Source: Bigelowiella natans CCMP2755 (Eukaryota > Cercozoa > Chlorarachniophyceae). Taken from it: 28,131 nt of DNA. Location of the stretch: contig ADNK01002906.1 in assembly GCA_000320545.1 (NCBI GenBank), forward strand, positions 1 to 28,131, written 5' to 3'. The notes under the pieces are model-generated. The model was not told where the DNA came from, searched no databases, and was given only the letters and a program-made list of their open reading frames with translations. Below, piece by piece: positions 1-12,368 of the stretch (the first letter of the stretch is position 1; every line of letters begins with the position of its first letter). The position numbers and the translations under genes were made by a program.

Positions 1-1201
<1,201 letters not shown>

Positions 1202-1273
1202 ATGTTGCGCAGGGGAGCGGCTGCCTCGATGCTATGGCCTTTCATTCATTCATCATCATGATATACATACTAG

Positions 1274-1912
1274 AATCGGTTTTTCAAGACGCTTCCGCAA
1301 AGCTCCGCGGTAGGTTCGAATCGCCGGAGTTTCAGCAAAGCTGCTGGCTCGCCGAATCAAGGTAGCACACGAATCAGAACGCATGAGGACACGCACAATC
1401 GTTGAGCTCGATCGTCGCAGGGAAACGCGTTAAGGAAAATGCCGAAGAGGAAGATTCTTTCATCTCTACCATCGTCAAAAAGACTGGGCTGGTCAAGCTC
1501 TGGAAGGACTATGGATTGTACGGGTACCGCTACACTGTCACTCACGTGTATAGGTGTTTGTTTATATACAGCAGTGTACGCGGTGAAAGCTTTACCTGCC
1601 TCGTTTGGTTTGTGTGCGTACGGGTATAGTCGCTTACTAAATCTCACCTGATGTAATATATTATTGTTGTTGTGTGTAGAATTGGGACTCTGTTAACTGT
1701 CGATGTCGTCACGGCCGTAGGCATCTACATCTACCTGGAATACAGTATGAATGTGTTAAACAACATGGATGGGAGAGTGATATGACGATACCGCATTATT
1801 TTGCCCGCATGCTAGAGATTCTAGTTGTGAGTGTGCGTCTATATGAGCAAACCGAAGAACGTTTAAAACTGAAAACAGGGGGTTTAACTTTTGAGTCTGT
1901 GCGTCTGTTTCT

Positions 1913-1951
<39 letters not shown>

Positions 1952-2178
1952 CCTCTCTCTCTCTGTGTGTGTGCGTGTGTGTGTGTGTTTGCGTGTGAAT
2001 GTTTCGATGCATTAGTAAATCCAAACGTGGTCCAGTTGGTGGCAGAGTACGATTATCTCAACGTCAAAGGTTTTATCTCGTGAACGATGAAAGAGATGAT
2101 GGATGTGCTGCCACAGGGCGCCTGAGTTCTAAATCGATATTAACCATCTCTCAATAATGCTCTTGTATATCCAAGTCC

Positions 2179-2225
<47 letters not shown>

Positions 2226-2754
2226 CCAGAAATGTTCGGCATCACTAAGTCGGAGCTGAGCTCAAAAACAACAACGCTTGTCACAGTCGTCGCACTTTAC
2301 AAGGTATAATTTAACCATGTATGTGGACTCCGCCGTGTCCCCTTTGAATAGTAATATAACAGCTCGTATCGTGTAAATAAGCGGCGTCACATATTGTGAG
2401 TAAGGCCTTGGCGCCTAACCGCCCATCAGCTTTGCTGGATTATATATATTTGCTCGGGGCAAGAATGCACTTTACGTATGAATCGGCTGCTTTTCCTTCC
2501 GATCCCGTGTTGTTCTCGTAGCTTCGATCATTTCACTTATGCACAGGAGCGTTGCTTCTACCCACCGCACGTTAAAATTTTGCTGGGTTGTGCTCGCGCT
2601 GATGCCTCTAACGAGTGAATTCGTGACGTCTGACTTTGGAATATATCAGATTCTTGGCCCCGCTCGAATAACAGCCGCGGTTTGCCTCACCCCCTTCGTC
2701 AAGCGATTGTTCGTAAACACCACGGCGTCTGCATCTTCCACTGCTGGAAAGTGA
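1274..2754 (+). CDS. DUF1279 (FAM210-type) organelle membrane protein, five exons
   Basis: This is a small inner-membrane-type protein of the DUF1279/FAM210 family, whose members sit in mitochondria or plastids; the exact role here is unknown. Predicted exons are 1274-1361, 1421-1523, 1680-1744, 2230-2303 and 2650-2754. They add up to 435 nt in one open frame, and every junction is GT-AG with matching phase. The first exon encodes a basic, Ser-rich targeting-like stretch (RRSFSKAA). Exons 2-3 give the family core (KLWKDYGLYG, then IGTLLTVDVVTA), exon 4 ends VTVVALYK, and exon 5 gives ILGPARITAAVCLTPFVKRL, the typical C-terminal helix. Introns 3 and 4 carry the CT/GT and TA microsatellites. 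The true start is unresolved: an ATG at 1202 opens an MTS-like MLRRGAAAS in the same frame, but a TGA and a TAG separate it from 1274. The donor at 1745 was chosen because it keeps the frame. Confidence 0.68.
1913..1990. repeat. (CT)n/(GT)n microsatellite in an intron
   Basis: A CT run is followed by a GT run. It lies in the predicted third intron of the DUF1279 gene. Confidence 0.9.
2185..2225. repeat. (TA)n microsatellite in an intron
   Basis: About 20 TA units end only a few bases before the predicted acceptor TATATCCAG of exon 4 of the DUF1279 gene. Length changes here would alter the acceptor's upstream context. Confidence 0.9.
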
Positions 2755-3827
2755 CAATATGATCCCTGCCCTGGGCATTGCTCCTTTGGAGTTCTAAAAA
2801 TCACGCTTTCTGTGTAGATATAGATCTTCGAATAAGTGAAATAAGCGTTTTCGTGCATGCATTGCGCATGAATTGCGACCGCTACGAAAGTGCATGCTGC
2901 GCAGAACAGTAGTCTAAAATTGTGTACGCCCACATGGATGGAAGCAGTGCATGCGTGCGATCGAACGATCATTTGCGTACAACACGCGCTCCGAATTTTA
3001 TGGCCTAAAATAATGCCTAGTGTTTGTTGTAATCTATATAAATCTGCATGTAATAATATTGCAAATAATATTTAAATGCAGGCATTATCGCTCGCAACTG
3101 GCGTAGCGGCAAGGTCGTGAATGCTAGCATGCCCTTTCTAGCTTTGTACACGGCATTCATAATCCGCATTGAGAGTTGAACAAGGCAAGAAAGATTGCTA
3201 TTCAAACTAAATAATAATACCACTGCGTCCGCATATTTGCATGCTGCATGTTATTCGTTGTTGGAAAAAAGGGGAATCAGCTAGTAGGACCGCCGTCGAG
3301 GCTAGAAGAAGCGCAACTATGATTGAATATGTGCATTAAGCTTGTGATACTCTATAATACTATAGTACGCACCCTTAGAGAAGGCAAATCGTAGCCCCTT
3401 GCGCGGCATTCATAGCATGCGAGCATGCCAGCATGAGTTGCCATCAGTGTTCATTGTAGTCATCTTTGCTTAAACACCTACTACTTTTTTCACCGTAAGT
3501 TAACGATTCGACGATTCCACATCCCCCCCCCCTTATGTACCATACAGCTCGGAGGTGAAATTGAGCTAATATCGTGTAAAATTGCCTTCCGCAACACGTC
3601 GCTCCTTGAACCAGTTGATGACCTAAGATTGTGCCGCATTTCTCAGAGAATTTCTCGAAATGATTCGATTTTCGAGTCGTAGACCATGCACTACAGGAGG
3701 CGCGAGGAAGTGTGGCTGCTATGGTGGGAGGGGGGGGGGGCAGCAGCCCATTCACTGCGCCTTTTCATGGGGTTTTTGCAGTTGTTTTCGAGCATCGGTG
3801 CTTTGAAAACGATATGCAGGCCAGTGT

Positions 3828-3875
<48 letters not shown>

Positions 3876-4107
3876 ATTATAAGAAATCTATATTTTTCAT
3901 TTAATCGTCCTTTTTTTCCCCGTTTTTTGTTTCTTCTGGGTCTCCCTTCTCCGCACTACCTGCGATTTCTTCATCTTGTGCAGAACGCAAACGCTTTGAA
4001 TCATTTCATCCGTTGGCCATCTACTTGGCATAAACAGGTTCATGTAGATCAGAATGTTGGTAATAGCGACGATGATGATGGCGAGGACGACGATGGTGAT
4101 GATGATA

Positions 4108-4140
<33 letters not shown>

Positions 4141-4290
4141 GCGGAGAGCTCGACGGCTGAAAAGAATTATAGCATCTGATAATTTTTATTATTCTTTCAA
4201 AAAATAAACAAACGAATACATTGTTCATATACATAAAAATACGAATATCAAGGCAATCTCTTGAGTATTGATGATTGCGACAGCTATACG

Positions 4291-4323
<33 letters not shown>

Positions 4324-4546
4324 GCAAGCAAGCAGGTCTATACAAACAGCTAAGATTTTGCATATGGCATGAAAGTCGATGGCGTTTGATCGAAACTTGA
4401 CCTTTCCTTCTCATAGATCATATCAAGCGTCCTGTGCAAGAGCCAACAATAAAACAAGATCGATTAAATCAGCATACAACACCTGCAGTGTATACAGATG
4501 GCTGTCTAAGCTGCTGCAGTTATGATCGACTTCGCATCATAATACA

Positions 4547-4585
<39 letters not shown>

Positions 4586-4745
4586 ATGCACACTTAGTTG
4601 TTTGTACCGATTAGCCGCGGCTGATATTCTCTTCTTGTCCATCCTATACACACACACACACACACGCGCGCGCGCAATTCTTAGTAATTGATTGATTCCA
4701 GGTTTGTTATAGCAGCTAAAGCCTCAGGGCAGTCATCATATATCA
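2755..4745. other. Repeat-rich stretch without a supported gene
   Basis: No multi-exon gene could be assembled. The stretch holds an (AT)n run (about 3829-3866), CA runs (4288-4321 and 4544-4583) and a CA/CG run (about 4645-4675). A possible terminal exon near 3984-4160 is listed separately. Reading frames that cross the repeats are low-complexity artefacts. Confidence 0.5.
3984..4160 (+). CDS. Possible Asp-rich terminal exon
   Basis: After a pyrimidine-rich tract ending TTGTGCAG, the frame reads NANALNHFIRWPSTWHKQ, then an Asp/Glu/Gly-rich tail encoded by GAT repeats (about 4072-4141), and stops at TGA. Acidic tails of this kind are common ends of nuclear proteins. No upstream exon was identified, and on the other strand the same repeat reads as poly-Ser, so this is only a candidate. 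Confidence 0.25.
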
Positions 4746-4883
4746 TCAATCAGCATCAACGTCAGCACCATACCCAAGTCGCTTGCGCTCGTAGAAAGGA
4801 ATCTTTATCACCTTTTTCTTTACCACATCTTGATCCTCAGTACCCTCTTCCATACTGCTGCCGCTATAGAATAGAACGGGTGG

Positions 4884-4919
<36 letters not shown>

Positions 4920-5108
4920 GATCATAGATCATAGATCTAGAGCAATACGAACACGTAAATTTGTGCGAAGGCCTCGTATCAAATTGCATTCTTCTGCATG
5001 ATGGGCAACTCACGAGAGATGCTCTCCCTCTTCACTAGCGTCTGACGAAAGCATATTCGAAACAGACACGGGATCCGAGGCGTAATCCTATAGCATAATT
5101 ATATAATT

Positions 5109-5153
<45 letters not shown>

Positions 5154-5996
5154 GTAAAATATAATATGTACATTTATAGATTTAATGTATGGATGTAGAA
5201 TTATATTGATAACGTCTCCACACTCTACACGCAACAAGGAAATGCCAGCTGAAAGAAACCTTGAAGATCTGTAGCAAAGCAGCACGATCCATCTTTAGAT
5301 TCTTCGCAAGGTCTTTCACGCTAAGCTTCCGTCTCCCTATAACTAGAGCTTTGCGAAGTCTGTGGGAAGAACATATCAGAGTAAATACCTATTCTGTATT
5401 TGCAAATATGAAGTCGTCGTTGTGCACTCAGGAACGTACAAGCGTCGTCTTGTGTTGACGCTAGTGTTTTATGTTTCACCTCATCTTTTCAGAGTCTGAG
5501 AGCTCTTGGATATCATTATATCTGCCGACTATTAGAGAGGCGATTTGTATGAATATATCAAAAATGCGTGTGATTACGTGTATGTCTCCTTGGTTTGGCG
5601 GCTATCTGTGCGCAGAGATAGAGCACCTTTCGACTCCCATATTCGTTGAAATCTATGAGGATGATCAAATGGAAAAACAACAGTTAGGTGCCTTTAATAT
5701 ATTAAGGAAAATGCACTTTGGCACGAGGGGACATTTACTTTACTGCATCCATATGTGCAAAAGACATGTCAACACATGATTCTTTAAAACCGAAAACAAT
5801 CGATTCCATCTCCCTCGCAACCATTTCTATTTTCGTTGTTGATATATCAACCTCGCTATTACCTTTGGCTACTTATCCGTCTAGGATATATTCTCGAAGA
5901 TAACTCCAACCGCCCCTTCTCGTTGGTAGTGAGGAAGCAATCATTAGTACGAGAGGACTTCGACCATTTAGAATCACCCGCTCTTAAACAACAACT
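4746..5996 (-). CDS. Split gene with a helix-rich DLAKNLKMDR segment, function unknown
   Basis: Predicted exons on the minus strand are 5996-5863 (least certain), 5460-5389, 5359-5260, 5087-5014 and 4863-4746, ending at TGA. All junctions are GT-AG, the donor at 5013 is the strong GTGAGT, and the phases fit throughout. The second and third introns of the core set hold the (AT)n microsatellites at 5114-5151 and 4883-4918, as expected for introns. The centre of the protein (RKLSVKDLAKNLKMDR, then AALLQIFK) looks like a small helix-turn-helix or IF2-N-like helical segment. It is followed by an acidic Ser-rich linker and a basic end (KKKVIKIPFYERKRLGYG). I do not recognise the family. Further 5' exons are likely: a frame near 6440-6320 shares an NDCF-coding 14-mer with the first exon. 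Confidence 0.45.
5471..5779 (+). CDS. Doubtful ORF, 102 codons
   Basis: An open frame with ordinary composition (FVEIYEDDQMEKQQLGAFN in its second half) on the strand opposite the split minus-strand gene, lying inside that gene's long first intron. It has no recognised domain. The segment after GTGCGCAG at about 5618 could instead be an exon. Confidence 0.18.
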   Translation: MFHLIFSESESSWISLYLPTIREAICMNISKMRVITCMSPWFGGYLCAEIEHLSTPIFVEIYEDDQMEKQQLGAFNILRKMHFGTRGHLLYCIHMCKRHVNT

Positions 5997-6012
5997 CTAA
6001 GTTCTCTAGACT

Positions 6013-6054
<42 letters not shown>

Positions 6055-6948
6055 TAAGTATATTGCAAAGAGAGGATACGCATGAACATGAACATATCAA
6101 GCTTATCAACATGTTATCTTTCGCACCCGTAAAGACTTCGCGGCTAGGTGAGTAGATGTAATAGAAGGGCAATAGTCCATGGCTATTCCGAACGACGGTT
6201 TGAAAGAAAAGGGGGCTGATGACACCTGAGTACAAAAAGCACACTGTCAAGTACCCTACCAAACTTCCACCTTTAGTACAAATTCGATCTCGCCTCGCCC
6301 ACCCCCATAAAATGATGAAAACGGTATATGTTTGCTCCATCGAAGCAGCAGGATATCTTCTTCCGAAACTCAGCGGAGGACGTACGGAAGCAATCATTAT
6401 CGCCAGGGCAAGTACGCTGGGCCTGCCTTCCCCCATTGCAGTCATCCTCCCGTTGAAGTCAATGCCCTTTTTTTGGATAAATTTATTTGCAATAGTTGTC
6501 GCAAGTATAAAACGCAACTACAAATGATGTCGCAAGGATAAAAACGCCACTTGAGAGCACAATTTAGTCTCATCTCTCATCAGGTTGAATATTCAATATC
6601 CAGTAGATTAGATTTATTGCTTGCGACACAATATTTCGGTGAACTTCTGAGTTTTTTAAGTTTTGTATTTGCATTTCTTTCTGTAGTAAAATACCGTCAA
6701 TAATACCGAAGCACAGTTCATGTTCAATCTCCTTCAATAATTAAAAGAGATTCTTGCTCTTGAATCTCGAAAAAATGTTTAAAGGGTAGGGCAATATTGC
6801 AGTAAGACATCAATGTATATTCTAGTATTTTAATAAAATTGCAATTATTAGTAGTAAAAAGTGAAGTTTCACATATTTTGTTCTCTAAAATATTCTGAAA
6901 CAGTCAATTCTTCTCAAAATCCAAAAATCAAACTCGGCCACCCCCAAG
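5997..6948. other. Stretch without a firmly supported gene
   Basis: It holds an (AT)n run (about 6014-6051). A minus-strand frame near 6445-6310 (DDCNGGRQAQ, then FRKKISCCFDGANIYRF) may be an upstream exon of the neighbouring minus-strand gene. From 6550 to 6930 it is AT-rich and probably the promoter region of the secreted protein that begins at 6949. Confidence 0.4.
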
Positions 6949-7509
6949 ATGATCTCCGCCGCCCTCCTCGTCATCTCTTCCCTGACCTTCAGCGCAATGG
7001 CACTGGAACACAAGCCCTCGCAAATGTTCCTGGAGGCTAATGCAACCAAGGCCGTTGCTGCCAGGTTTAACAGAATCGGAGATGTCTGCCTTGGAGATGA
7101 AATTGGAGGCGCTACTGAAGGTCTGGCATCCCTGGGAAGCCTCAATGCCGTAGCAATGTTCAACGAATGCAAGAGAAACTGTGAAAGCAGCGGAGCTTGC
7201 ATCGCCTTCAACGTAGCATATGATGACGCCGTCGGAGAGGCGCAGCAAGCTGTATGCTACGAGTACAAGACCATCGTAGGGGTGATGCCGCACAGAAAAC
7301 AACCCTAAGGCTAACCATGAAGCCTAACCATGATATCCACAGTAATTATAAATCAAGGGTAACTTTGTTTGCGTATGTGTTGTATGTGTAATACTCAGAG
7401 CGAATTGTACGGGGATTTGTACATCAACAAGAGGCACCTCAAGGATAACAAGTTTGGACCTCATGAGCACATTCTTGGTTGCTACATTCAAGTGAATCAA
7501 GGGTGCTAA
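6949..7509 (+). CDS. Secreted Cys-rich PAN/Apple-like protein, two exons
   Basis: Exon 1 is 6949-7275 and exon 2 is 7399-7509 (TAA). The intron of 123 nt is GTAGGG...CTCAG with phase 0 on both sides, giving 145 residues. The N-terminus (MISAALLVISSLTFSAMA) is a clear signal peptide, so the product should enter the secretory pathway. The mature part has the spacing of a small PAN/Apple-like disulphide domain: ECKRNCESSGACIAF, then AVCYEYK, with a last Cys in exon 2 (HILGCYIQVNQGC). Without splicing the frame runs on to a TAA at 7306-7308, giving a shorter alternative end. Such domains usually bind carbohydrate or protein. The specific role is unknown and the family call is by pattern only. Confidence 0.7.
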
Positions 7510-8189
7510 AAATGATGTAGCTAGGATTCTTATTAGCTTAGTAGAAGAGTCGTCGAAAACTTGGAATCTCATTGTCGTCACAAGTAGCCGACCCTTAACC
7601 TAGAAATTATTAATAAAATGAATTGAAATGGAATGTAAATGAGTAGCGCCACGCTACCATAAGGATCCATTATCTTTAAATTAGAAAGTGGACATTGATG
7701 AAAAAATATCATTGCACAATCGCTACTCGCAAGTTAGGGAATGTGCAACATCAAGGGACAACCTTCCAGCACTGCTAGTGACCGCATAGCATCTGCGGGC
7801 GCTACTGCCGCCGATCGCATTGGCGTCAAAAATACGACGCCAGTGTATCATGCATGATGTGTCAGTACGCCTCAGTGCATTGTGTTTACAATGACCAGCA
7901 GAAACTTGCAACATCGACTTTGCGAGTTGCACAAACCATGCTTTGTGCGCGCGGCCAGCGGCGCGCTCCACAGCTCCGTCAAACCTGTAACGAATCGCTA
8001 GAACATGCATTTAGAAGCTTTTGCGCGCGACCAAGCGCGTCATGTGATGTGATGGACATTGGATTTGCTCGCATTCTTTAAAATTTTTCGTGCATGTCAC
8101 ATTTGGTCAAACACACGCGCAAAAGCATCCAAAATATGGCAGAGAACAAACGCGCAGCGTGCATCCTCTGCGCAACGCGGTGTGAATTT
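7510..8189. other. Stretch without a supported gene
   Basis: Reading frames are present on both strands but none shows domain-like composition. The part from 7720 to 8160 is CG-rich with CATG-type words. It may contain further 3' exons of the minus-strand Cys-rich protein, because that frame ends at a GTGTGA donor-like site. Confidence 0.4.
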
Positions 8190-8773
8190 TCACACTTTGT
8201 CATTTCGTTGGAAGGAAAGTGGGTCATTAGCTGGGTTCGCATTGCACATGCTGCCTCCCCATGCCCTCTCGAAGCAACGGTTGTCACCCGGATGACGATT
8301 TGGTGTTGCCTCAGGACAACCATTGTCCAACTTTTTGCAGCATTGAGTTGGAGCAGGAGCGGCCATGCAACATTTTTTGTCATTTCGTTGGAAGGCAACT
8401 AGGTCATTAGCTGGGTCCACATTGCACATGTTGCCTCCCCACACCTTCTCGAAGCAACGGTTGTTAGCCGGATGACGATTTGGCATTGTCTCAGGACAAC
8501 CATTGTCTAGCGTTCTGCAGCATTGAGATTCAGCAGGATTGGGAGTGGGCATCACAGTGGGATTAGGAGTAGGCATTGGCGTCGGAGGCGGTGTTGGAAA
8601 TGCTGTTGGGTACGTGGAAGATGCGATTCCGTTTTGAAACGCTTTGTGGAACTCGACTTCCTCGATGAGGGAAGAGTTAGCCTCTTGCTGCTCATTCAAG
8701 GCAATGAACAATGAACAATGAAGAAAGCGTTGATCAAAACTACATGCGCCAGAACCACATGGGAGACAGGCAT
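8190..8773 (-). CDS. Secreted protein with two Cys-rich repeats and a Pro/Thr linker, frame broken
   Basis: From the ATG at 8773-8771 the frame encodes an excellent signal peptide (MPVSHVVLAHVVLINAFF). It then hits three tandem copies of a 7-mer (TTCATTG on this strand, about 8701-8721) and runs to TGA. One reading-frame shift further, the frame continues as a Glu/Ser-rich segment and a Pro/Thr linker (PTPPPTPMPTPNP), followed by two homologous Cys-rich repeats of about 55 residues. Each repeat has CC-x2-LDNGCPE, PNRHP, NRCFE, WGG and FQRND. One 7-mer copy, or four, would join both parts, so copy number sets the frame. The second repeat ends at NDK next to a GTGTGA donor-like site, so more exons may follow. 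The protein is probably extracellular; the repeat family is not recognised. Confidence 0.55.
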
Positions 8774-9210
8774 TTGCACGCAGCAGAGCCTCAACAACAC
8801 TCGTTGCAAGGACTTGTCAGCACCCTGTTGGTGAGAGACACAAAAAATCAGCCGCATCCCATGAAATTGGCATGGATGCCGACACGTGCACGAAGAGGGT
8901 TAGGGTTACCCTAATGACATTCTTTTCAAAATGATCAGTTTTCTACGGTAATTACCGGTAATTACCGGTAGAAATGATCAGTTTTCTACGGTAATTACCG
9001 GTAATTACCGGTATTTACCGGTAGAAGCGTCAATGACGTAAAAGGGTCTCATCATATTTGTGTGCACAAACGACTTATTTAGACAAAAAAATATTGATGT
9101 TTTATGTACGTCAATATTTCATTAAATATTTCGCGTAACTTCGGTAACGACTTCCCCTCTCCTCTTTCTCAGTACATTGCATCTTGCCGGACACAAGGTG
9201 AAGCGCCGTC
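8774..9210. promoter_or_regulatory. Intergenic region with 43-bp tandem repeat and palindromes
   Basis: A 43-bp unit starting ATGATCAGTTTTCTACGG is repeated at 8931 and 8974. Each copy is built of overlapping GGTAATTACC palindromes and ACCGGT. Just upstream at 8900-8914 lies TTAGGGTTACCCTAA, two telomere-like hexamers facing each other. The array sits about 200 bp before the lipase start, so it may be a binding-site cluster for that promoter. A MITE remnant is the alternative. Confidence 0.6.
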
Positions 9211-11266
9211 ATGGGTGATAGCAGTCCCCCACAGTTGGACAAAATTCCCTCTGTCTCTTCGTACGACGGTTCGAAGAAGTTTGCAATGAAGGAAATCGTT
9301 TGGAAAACAATCATGAACGGAGGCGACCCACTAGCGGCAATCACCAGCGTTGCATGGAAGGTTGCATTGAAGGGTGCTCACGTCGAAGCTATGGGCGTGC
9401 TTGGGAAGTCTCTAAACCTTGACAGAATTGACTTAAGTGTTGACGAATTAGAAAGAAAACTCCTTCACAACTATTCGTGGAAGAGCTGCTCCGCATCTAA
9501 TAGTTCAATGGAGACCAAGACGCGCGAATCTGTTCTGATAACATGGGGCATTTTGTTCTCCAAAATGGCTTATCTGAGCGTACCCAAGATCGAAGATATT
9601 AAGAACAAACTGGGGTTTCGATCTTATAGATCAGCGTATATTGAGGACCGAGAAATTGAGGGCTTTACGCAGGCCGCTATGCTGTATAACGAAGACGAGA
9701 TCATCGTCATCTTACGTGGAACGAAGAGCTCGAAGGATATGCTTCACAACAGCGAGTTTGCGCTCAAGGATCATGTTCATCGTGGCTGGCGCTGGCTGGC
9801 AAAATATCTTTGGAAAGGGTTCTGTAGAAAGGTGGGTGAATTGGAGGAAAAGGGAGATTCAGCTAACCCAAAGCGGCGACGTGTCCATTTATTTGGACAT
9901 AGCCTCGGTGGCGCCCTTGCGGTTCTCTTGGCTGAGAACTATTTTTCAAAGAATCCCAAGCTTTTCCAGGTCTGTAAAGTAGTAACCTTCGGCAAGCCAA
10001 AAGTCGGGGACGCGGCCTTCGTGGAGAGAGTTGCGAATAGCCTGAGGGGCGTCGTGTGGAACGTGGTCTATTCCGATGGAAAATCGCACGATCGCATCTG
10101 TAGTTTCCCAACTGGCGAGAGATACAAACACGAGGGCAAGAAAATTATTCTGAAAGACTGGGAACACAACTGCGAGGATGAGGATGAAGACAACGAAGGG
10201 CGCGATGGCGATGAATGGGAGCACAAGACGTACGATGAGTTAGAAGCACAAGGATCCGCAGAGGCGCACGATAGAACAGACGACTCATCGGCAATCAACG
10301 ACCCTCGGAATGCACGGGAGAGCGCTAGCTCCTTTACAGCTGCTAAGAGCATCGTTTACACCGGTGTTGGAACCATCTCAAACAAGATAAGTACTGCCTG
10401 TGCGCACCTGAAGGAAGCAAGTGCGAAGGAATCGTTGATAGAATCTGGACGATACCTGTACAATGAGGTAAAAGTAATAATATACGTGCTTTTTTGCTTT
10501 ACTCGAGTGACAGTAGGGCACCACAAGCTTCTTGCACGGTCGTTAATACTTGCTGCGCCTTCAGGTTGAGTACGCTATGAATCCTACAAGACTCATGCGC
10601 CACAGACCGTCGCTGTACTTTAGAGCTGCGTGGCAAAACATCCCAGCAGAAAAAGGTACCACGACTAAAATGCTCTTCCATGTGTAGCCGACAATTAGAC
10701 GCTTTGCATAGAATGATGCGGAGGAAGGAAGAATTGCCTTATGTCTTCTACTACGCATGTTGATTTGGGAAAATACCCACTGAGCTGTGTGCGTACATGT
10801 TATGTTTCTCGCAAAATACGACGTAGCTATTCTAGAAAAGATCCGAAAGGTGCCGACTGCAAATGGCCTGTCCGTGGCGTCTGAGGGGGGGAAGCAAAAG
10901 AAAGCATTAAAAAAAGAGGCAGATTCCAAGGATGCTGCTGAAGCCAATGGCATCAATGACGCATCGCAGCACATCAACATTCCTGCTAGGTCCTCCCGCA
11001 CATTCGACAAAATCTGCAACTTTGCCAAAGGAGGGACGTTTGATTGGCATCTGAAACTGAAAGAAAAAGACATTTCACTGAGAATCGACTGGATTGACGG
11101 GGAGGGTGTTCCAAAAGCTGTTTTTGGTACCAACAGAGTTTCGGAGCACAGAGGGACATTGGCAGTGAAATCAAGGGGACAACTTCTATTCACTTTTGAC
11201 AACGGATACAGCTGGATGAAACCGAAGGACGTTCACCTCGGTGTCACGTTTAAACCTTTGAGCTGA
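9211..11266 (+). CDS. Class 3 lipase fused to a C-terminal GOLD domain, three exons
   Basis: Exons are 9211-10467, 10565-10655 and 10836-11266. The sum is 1779 nt, giving 592 residues, with all GT-AG junctions in phase. The N-terminal two thirds is an alpha/beta-hydrolase of the class 3 lipase family: an oxyanion-region RGTKSS, the nucleophile elbow GHSLGGA, and the downstream TFGKPKVGD. This implies hydrolysis of acyl esters such as triacylglycerol or polar lipids. An acidic linker (CEDEDEDNEGRDGDE) follows. Exon 3 encodes a GOLD beta-sandwich (GGTFDWHLKLKEKDISLRID, then the hallmark FDNGYS), a domain typical of membrane-traffic and lipid-binding proteins. There is no signal peptide, so a cytosolic, membrane-recruited lipase is likely. 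Unspliced reading would end the lipase early in intron 1 at 10569. Codon and dinucleotide use is ordinary, unlike the TA-poor genes to the right. Confidence 0.85.
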
Positions 11267-12368
11267 AGGACAAATGATAACTTCTCTTAAAAGAGAGAGA
11301 AGGCACCGCCAGCATGACACGGTTGGCCGTCGATCGCATCAAATGCGGACGCACGATGATCAACCACGTACACGTTCGACCACGTGTAGCCAACATCAAT
11401 TGATGGGAAATGAAATAAGGGGCATGATAGCATGGCACATGTTTCTGCTACGCATCTGTCTGGCATTCATTTCTCACACATGGCCAGCGCAGGCTGACAG
11501 CTAGGCAGCACAGAAAGAAAGCGAGGCCCCACATGAAAATGACACTGCTGCATGCATGAAACGGATGCAATGAACGTGTTGATTTTTTTCAATTGTTATC
11601 CCTGCGTAGTCATGCAAAGTTGCGGCCACTCTGGCCACTGCTGCATGTGCGAAGCTCACGTTGTGCGTCACGTGCAGTGCAAGCATGCCTGTGGCTGGAC
11701 ATCACCCCGATCGTGAATCAAATGGTTCCAACACAGACGACACGAGTGATCACACACACGATGAGGGCGACGAATCCAGTTCAATGAACGCGATGCAACA
11801 CGATGAAGGTGATGACGAAACAAGCGCAGTGCCAATTGTGTGTGATGTGCAAGTGACAATGACAACAATCATTGCAACTGCCAATGGCAGTGTGTGTGCA
11901 AGGCACACCTCGCAAAGCGATGCGACAGCATCATGCGACTGTGTCATTGTGCTGCATCACATTGCATCATCATGCTTGTGTTTCCCAGGGGGCATTTTTT
12001 GAGGGCGGGGGCAGCATGTGTGAAGTGTGTGAGCATTTTGATGCATGCATGCATGCACATCATGAAAAGTTTGGTTTTTGTAATGCCCCACATCCCCCCC
12101 TTGATCATGTGCCGTGCCGAGCTATGTGCTATGTGCTGTGCGGTGCGAAGCGACATGCGACTATGTCATGCGACAGCATCATGCGACTGTGTCATTGTGC
12201 TGCATCATGTCACATTGTCATACTCATGTTTCATCTGGGCATGTTTTCAGGGGGCGGGGGTTACACACATAAAGTATGTGAGTATTTTAATATGTACATG
12301 TACATGTATACATACATGTTAAAAAGTTTGGTTTTTGAAAAGCCCCAGAAGCCCTCATTGATTGCAAA
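11267..12368. other. Non-coding transition zone with CATG-rich repeats
   Basis: No domain-bearing gene is seen. Between about 11660 and 12000 a frame encodes an Asp/Glu/His-rich stretch (NTDDTSDHTHDEGDE) that may be a relic. The sequence is dense in CATG, GCGAC and TGTG words and includes the approximate duplication listed next. It separates the host lipase gene from the virus-like genes and is a candidate left boundary of the element. Confidence 0.5.
11915..12346. repeat. Approximate direct duplication of about 175 bp, offset about 250 bp
   Basis: Copy A starts near 11922 and copy B near 12170. Both begin with the same 35-40 bases (GCGACAGCATCATGCGACTG and on to GTGCTGCATCA), pass through a G-rich stretch (GAGGGCGGGGG or GGGGGCGGGGG) and end with AAAAGTTTGGTTTTTG followed by GCCCC. 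The middle has diverged. Copy B runs directly into the start of the zinc-finger gene, so these may be promoter or terminal repeats of the element. Confidence 0.75.

Noticed and set aside
2015-2081. Possible extra exon (NPNVVQLVAEYDYLNVKGF) of the DUF1279 gene.
   Set aside because: It ends at a stop without a suitable donor, and including it breaks the phase that joins the other exons.
5943-5958. ATTAGTACGAGAGGAC resembles the universal sarcin-ricin loop of large-subunit rRNA.
   Set aside because: The flanks do not match any rRNA pattern I know, and the bases fall inside a phase-compatible minus-strand exon. Treated as coincidence.
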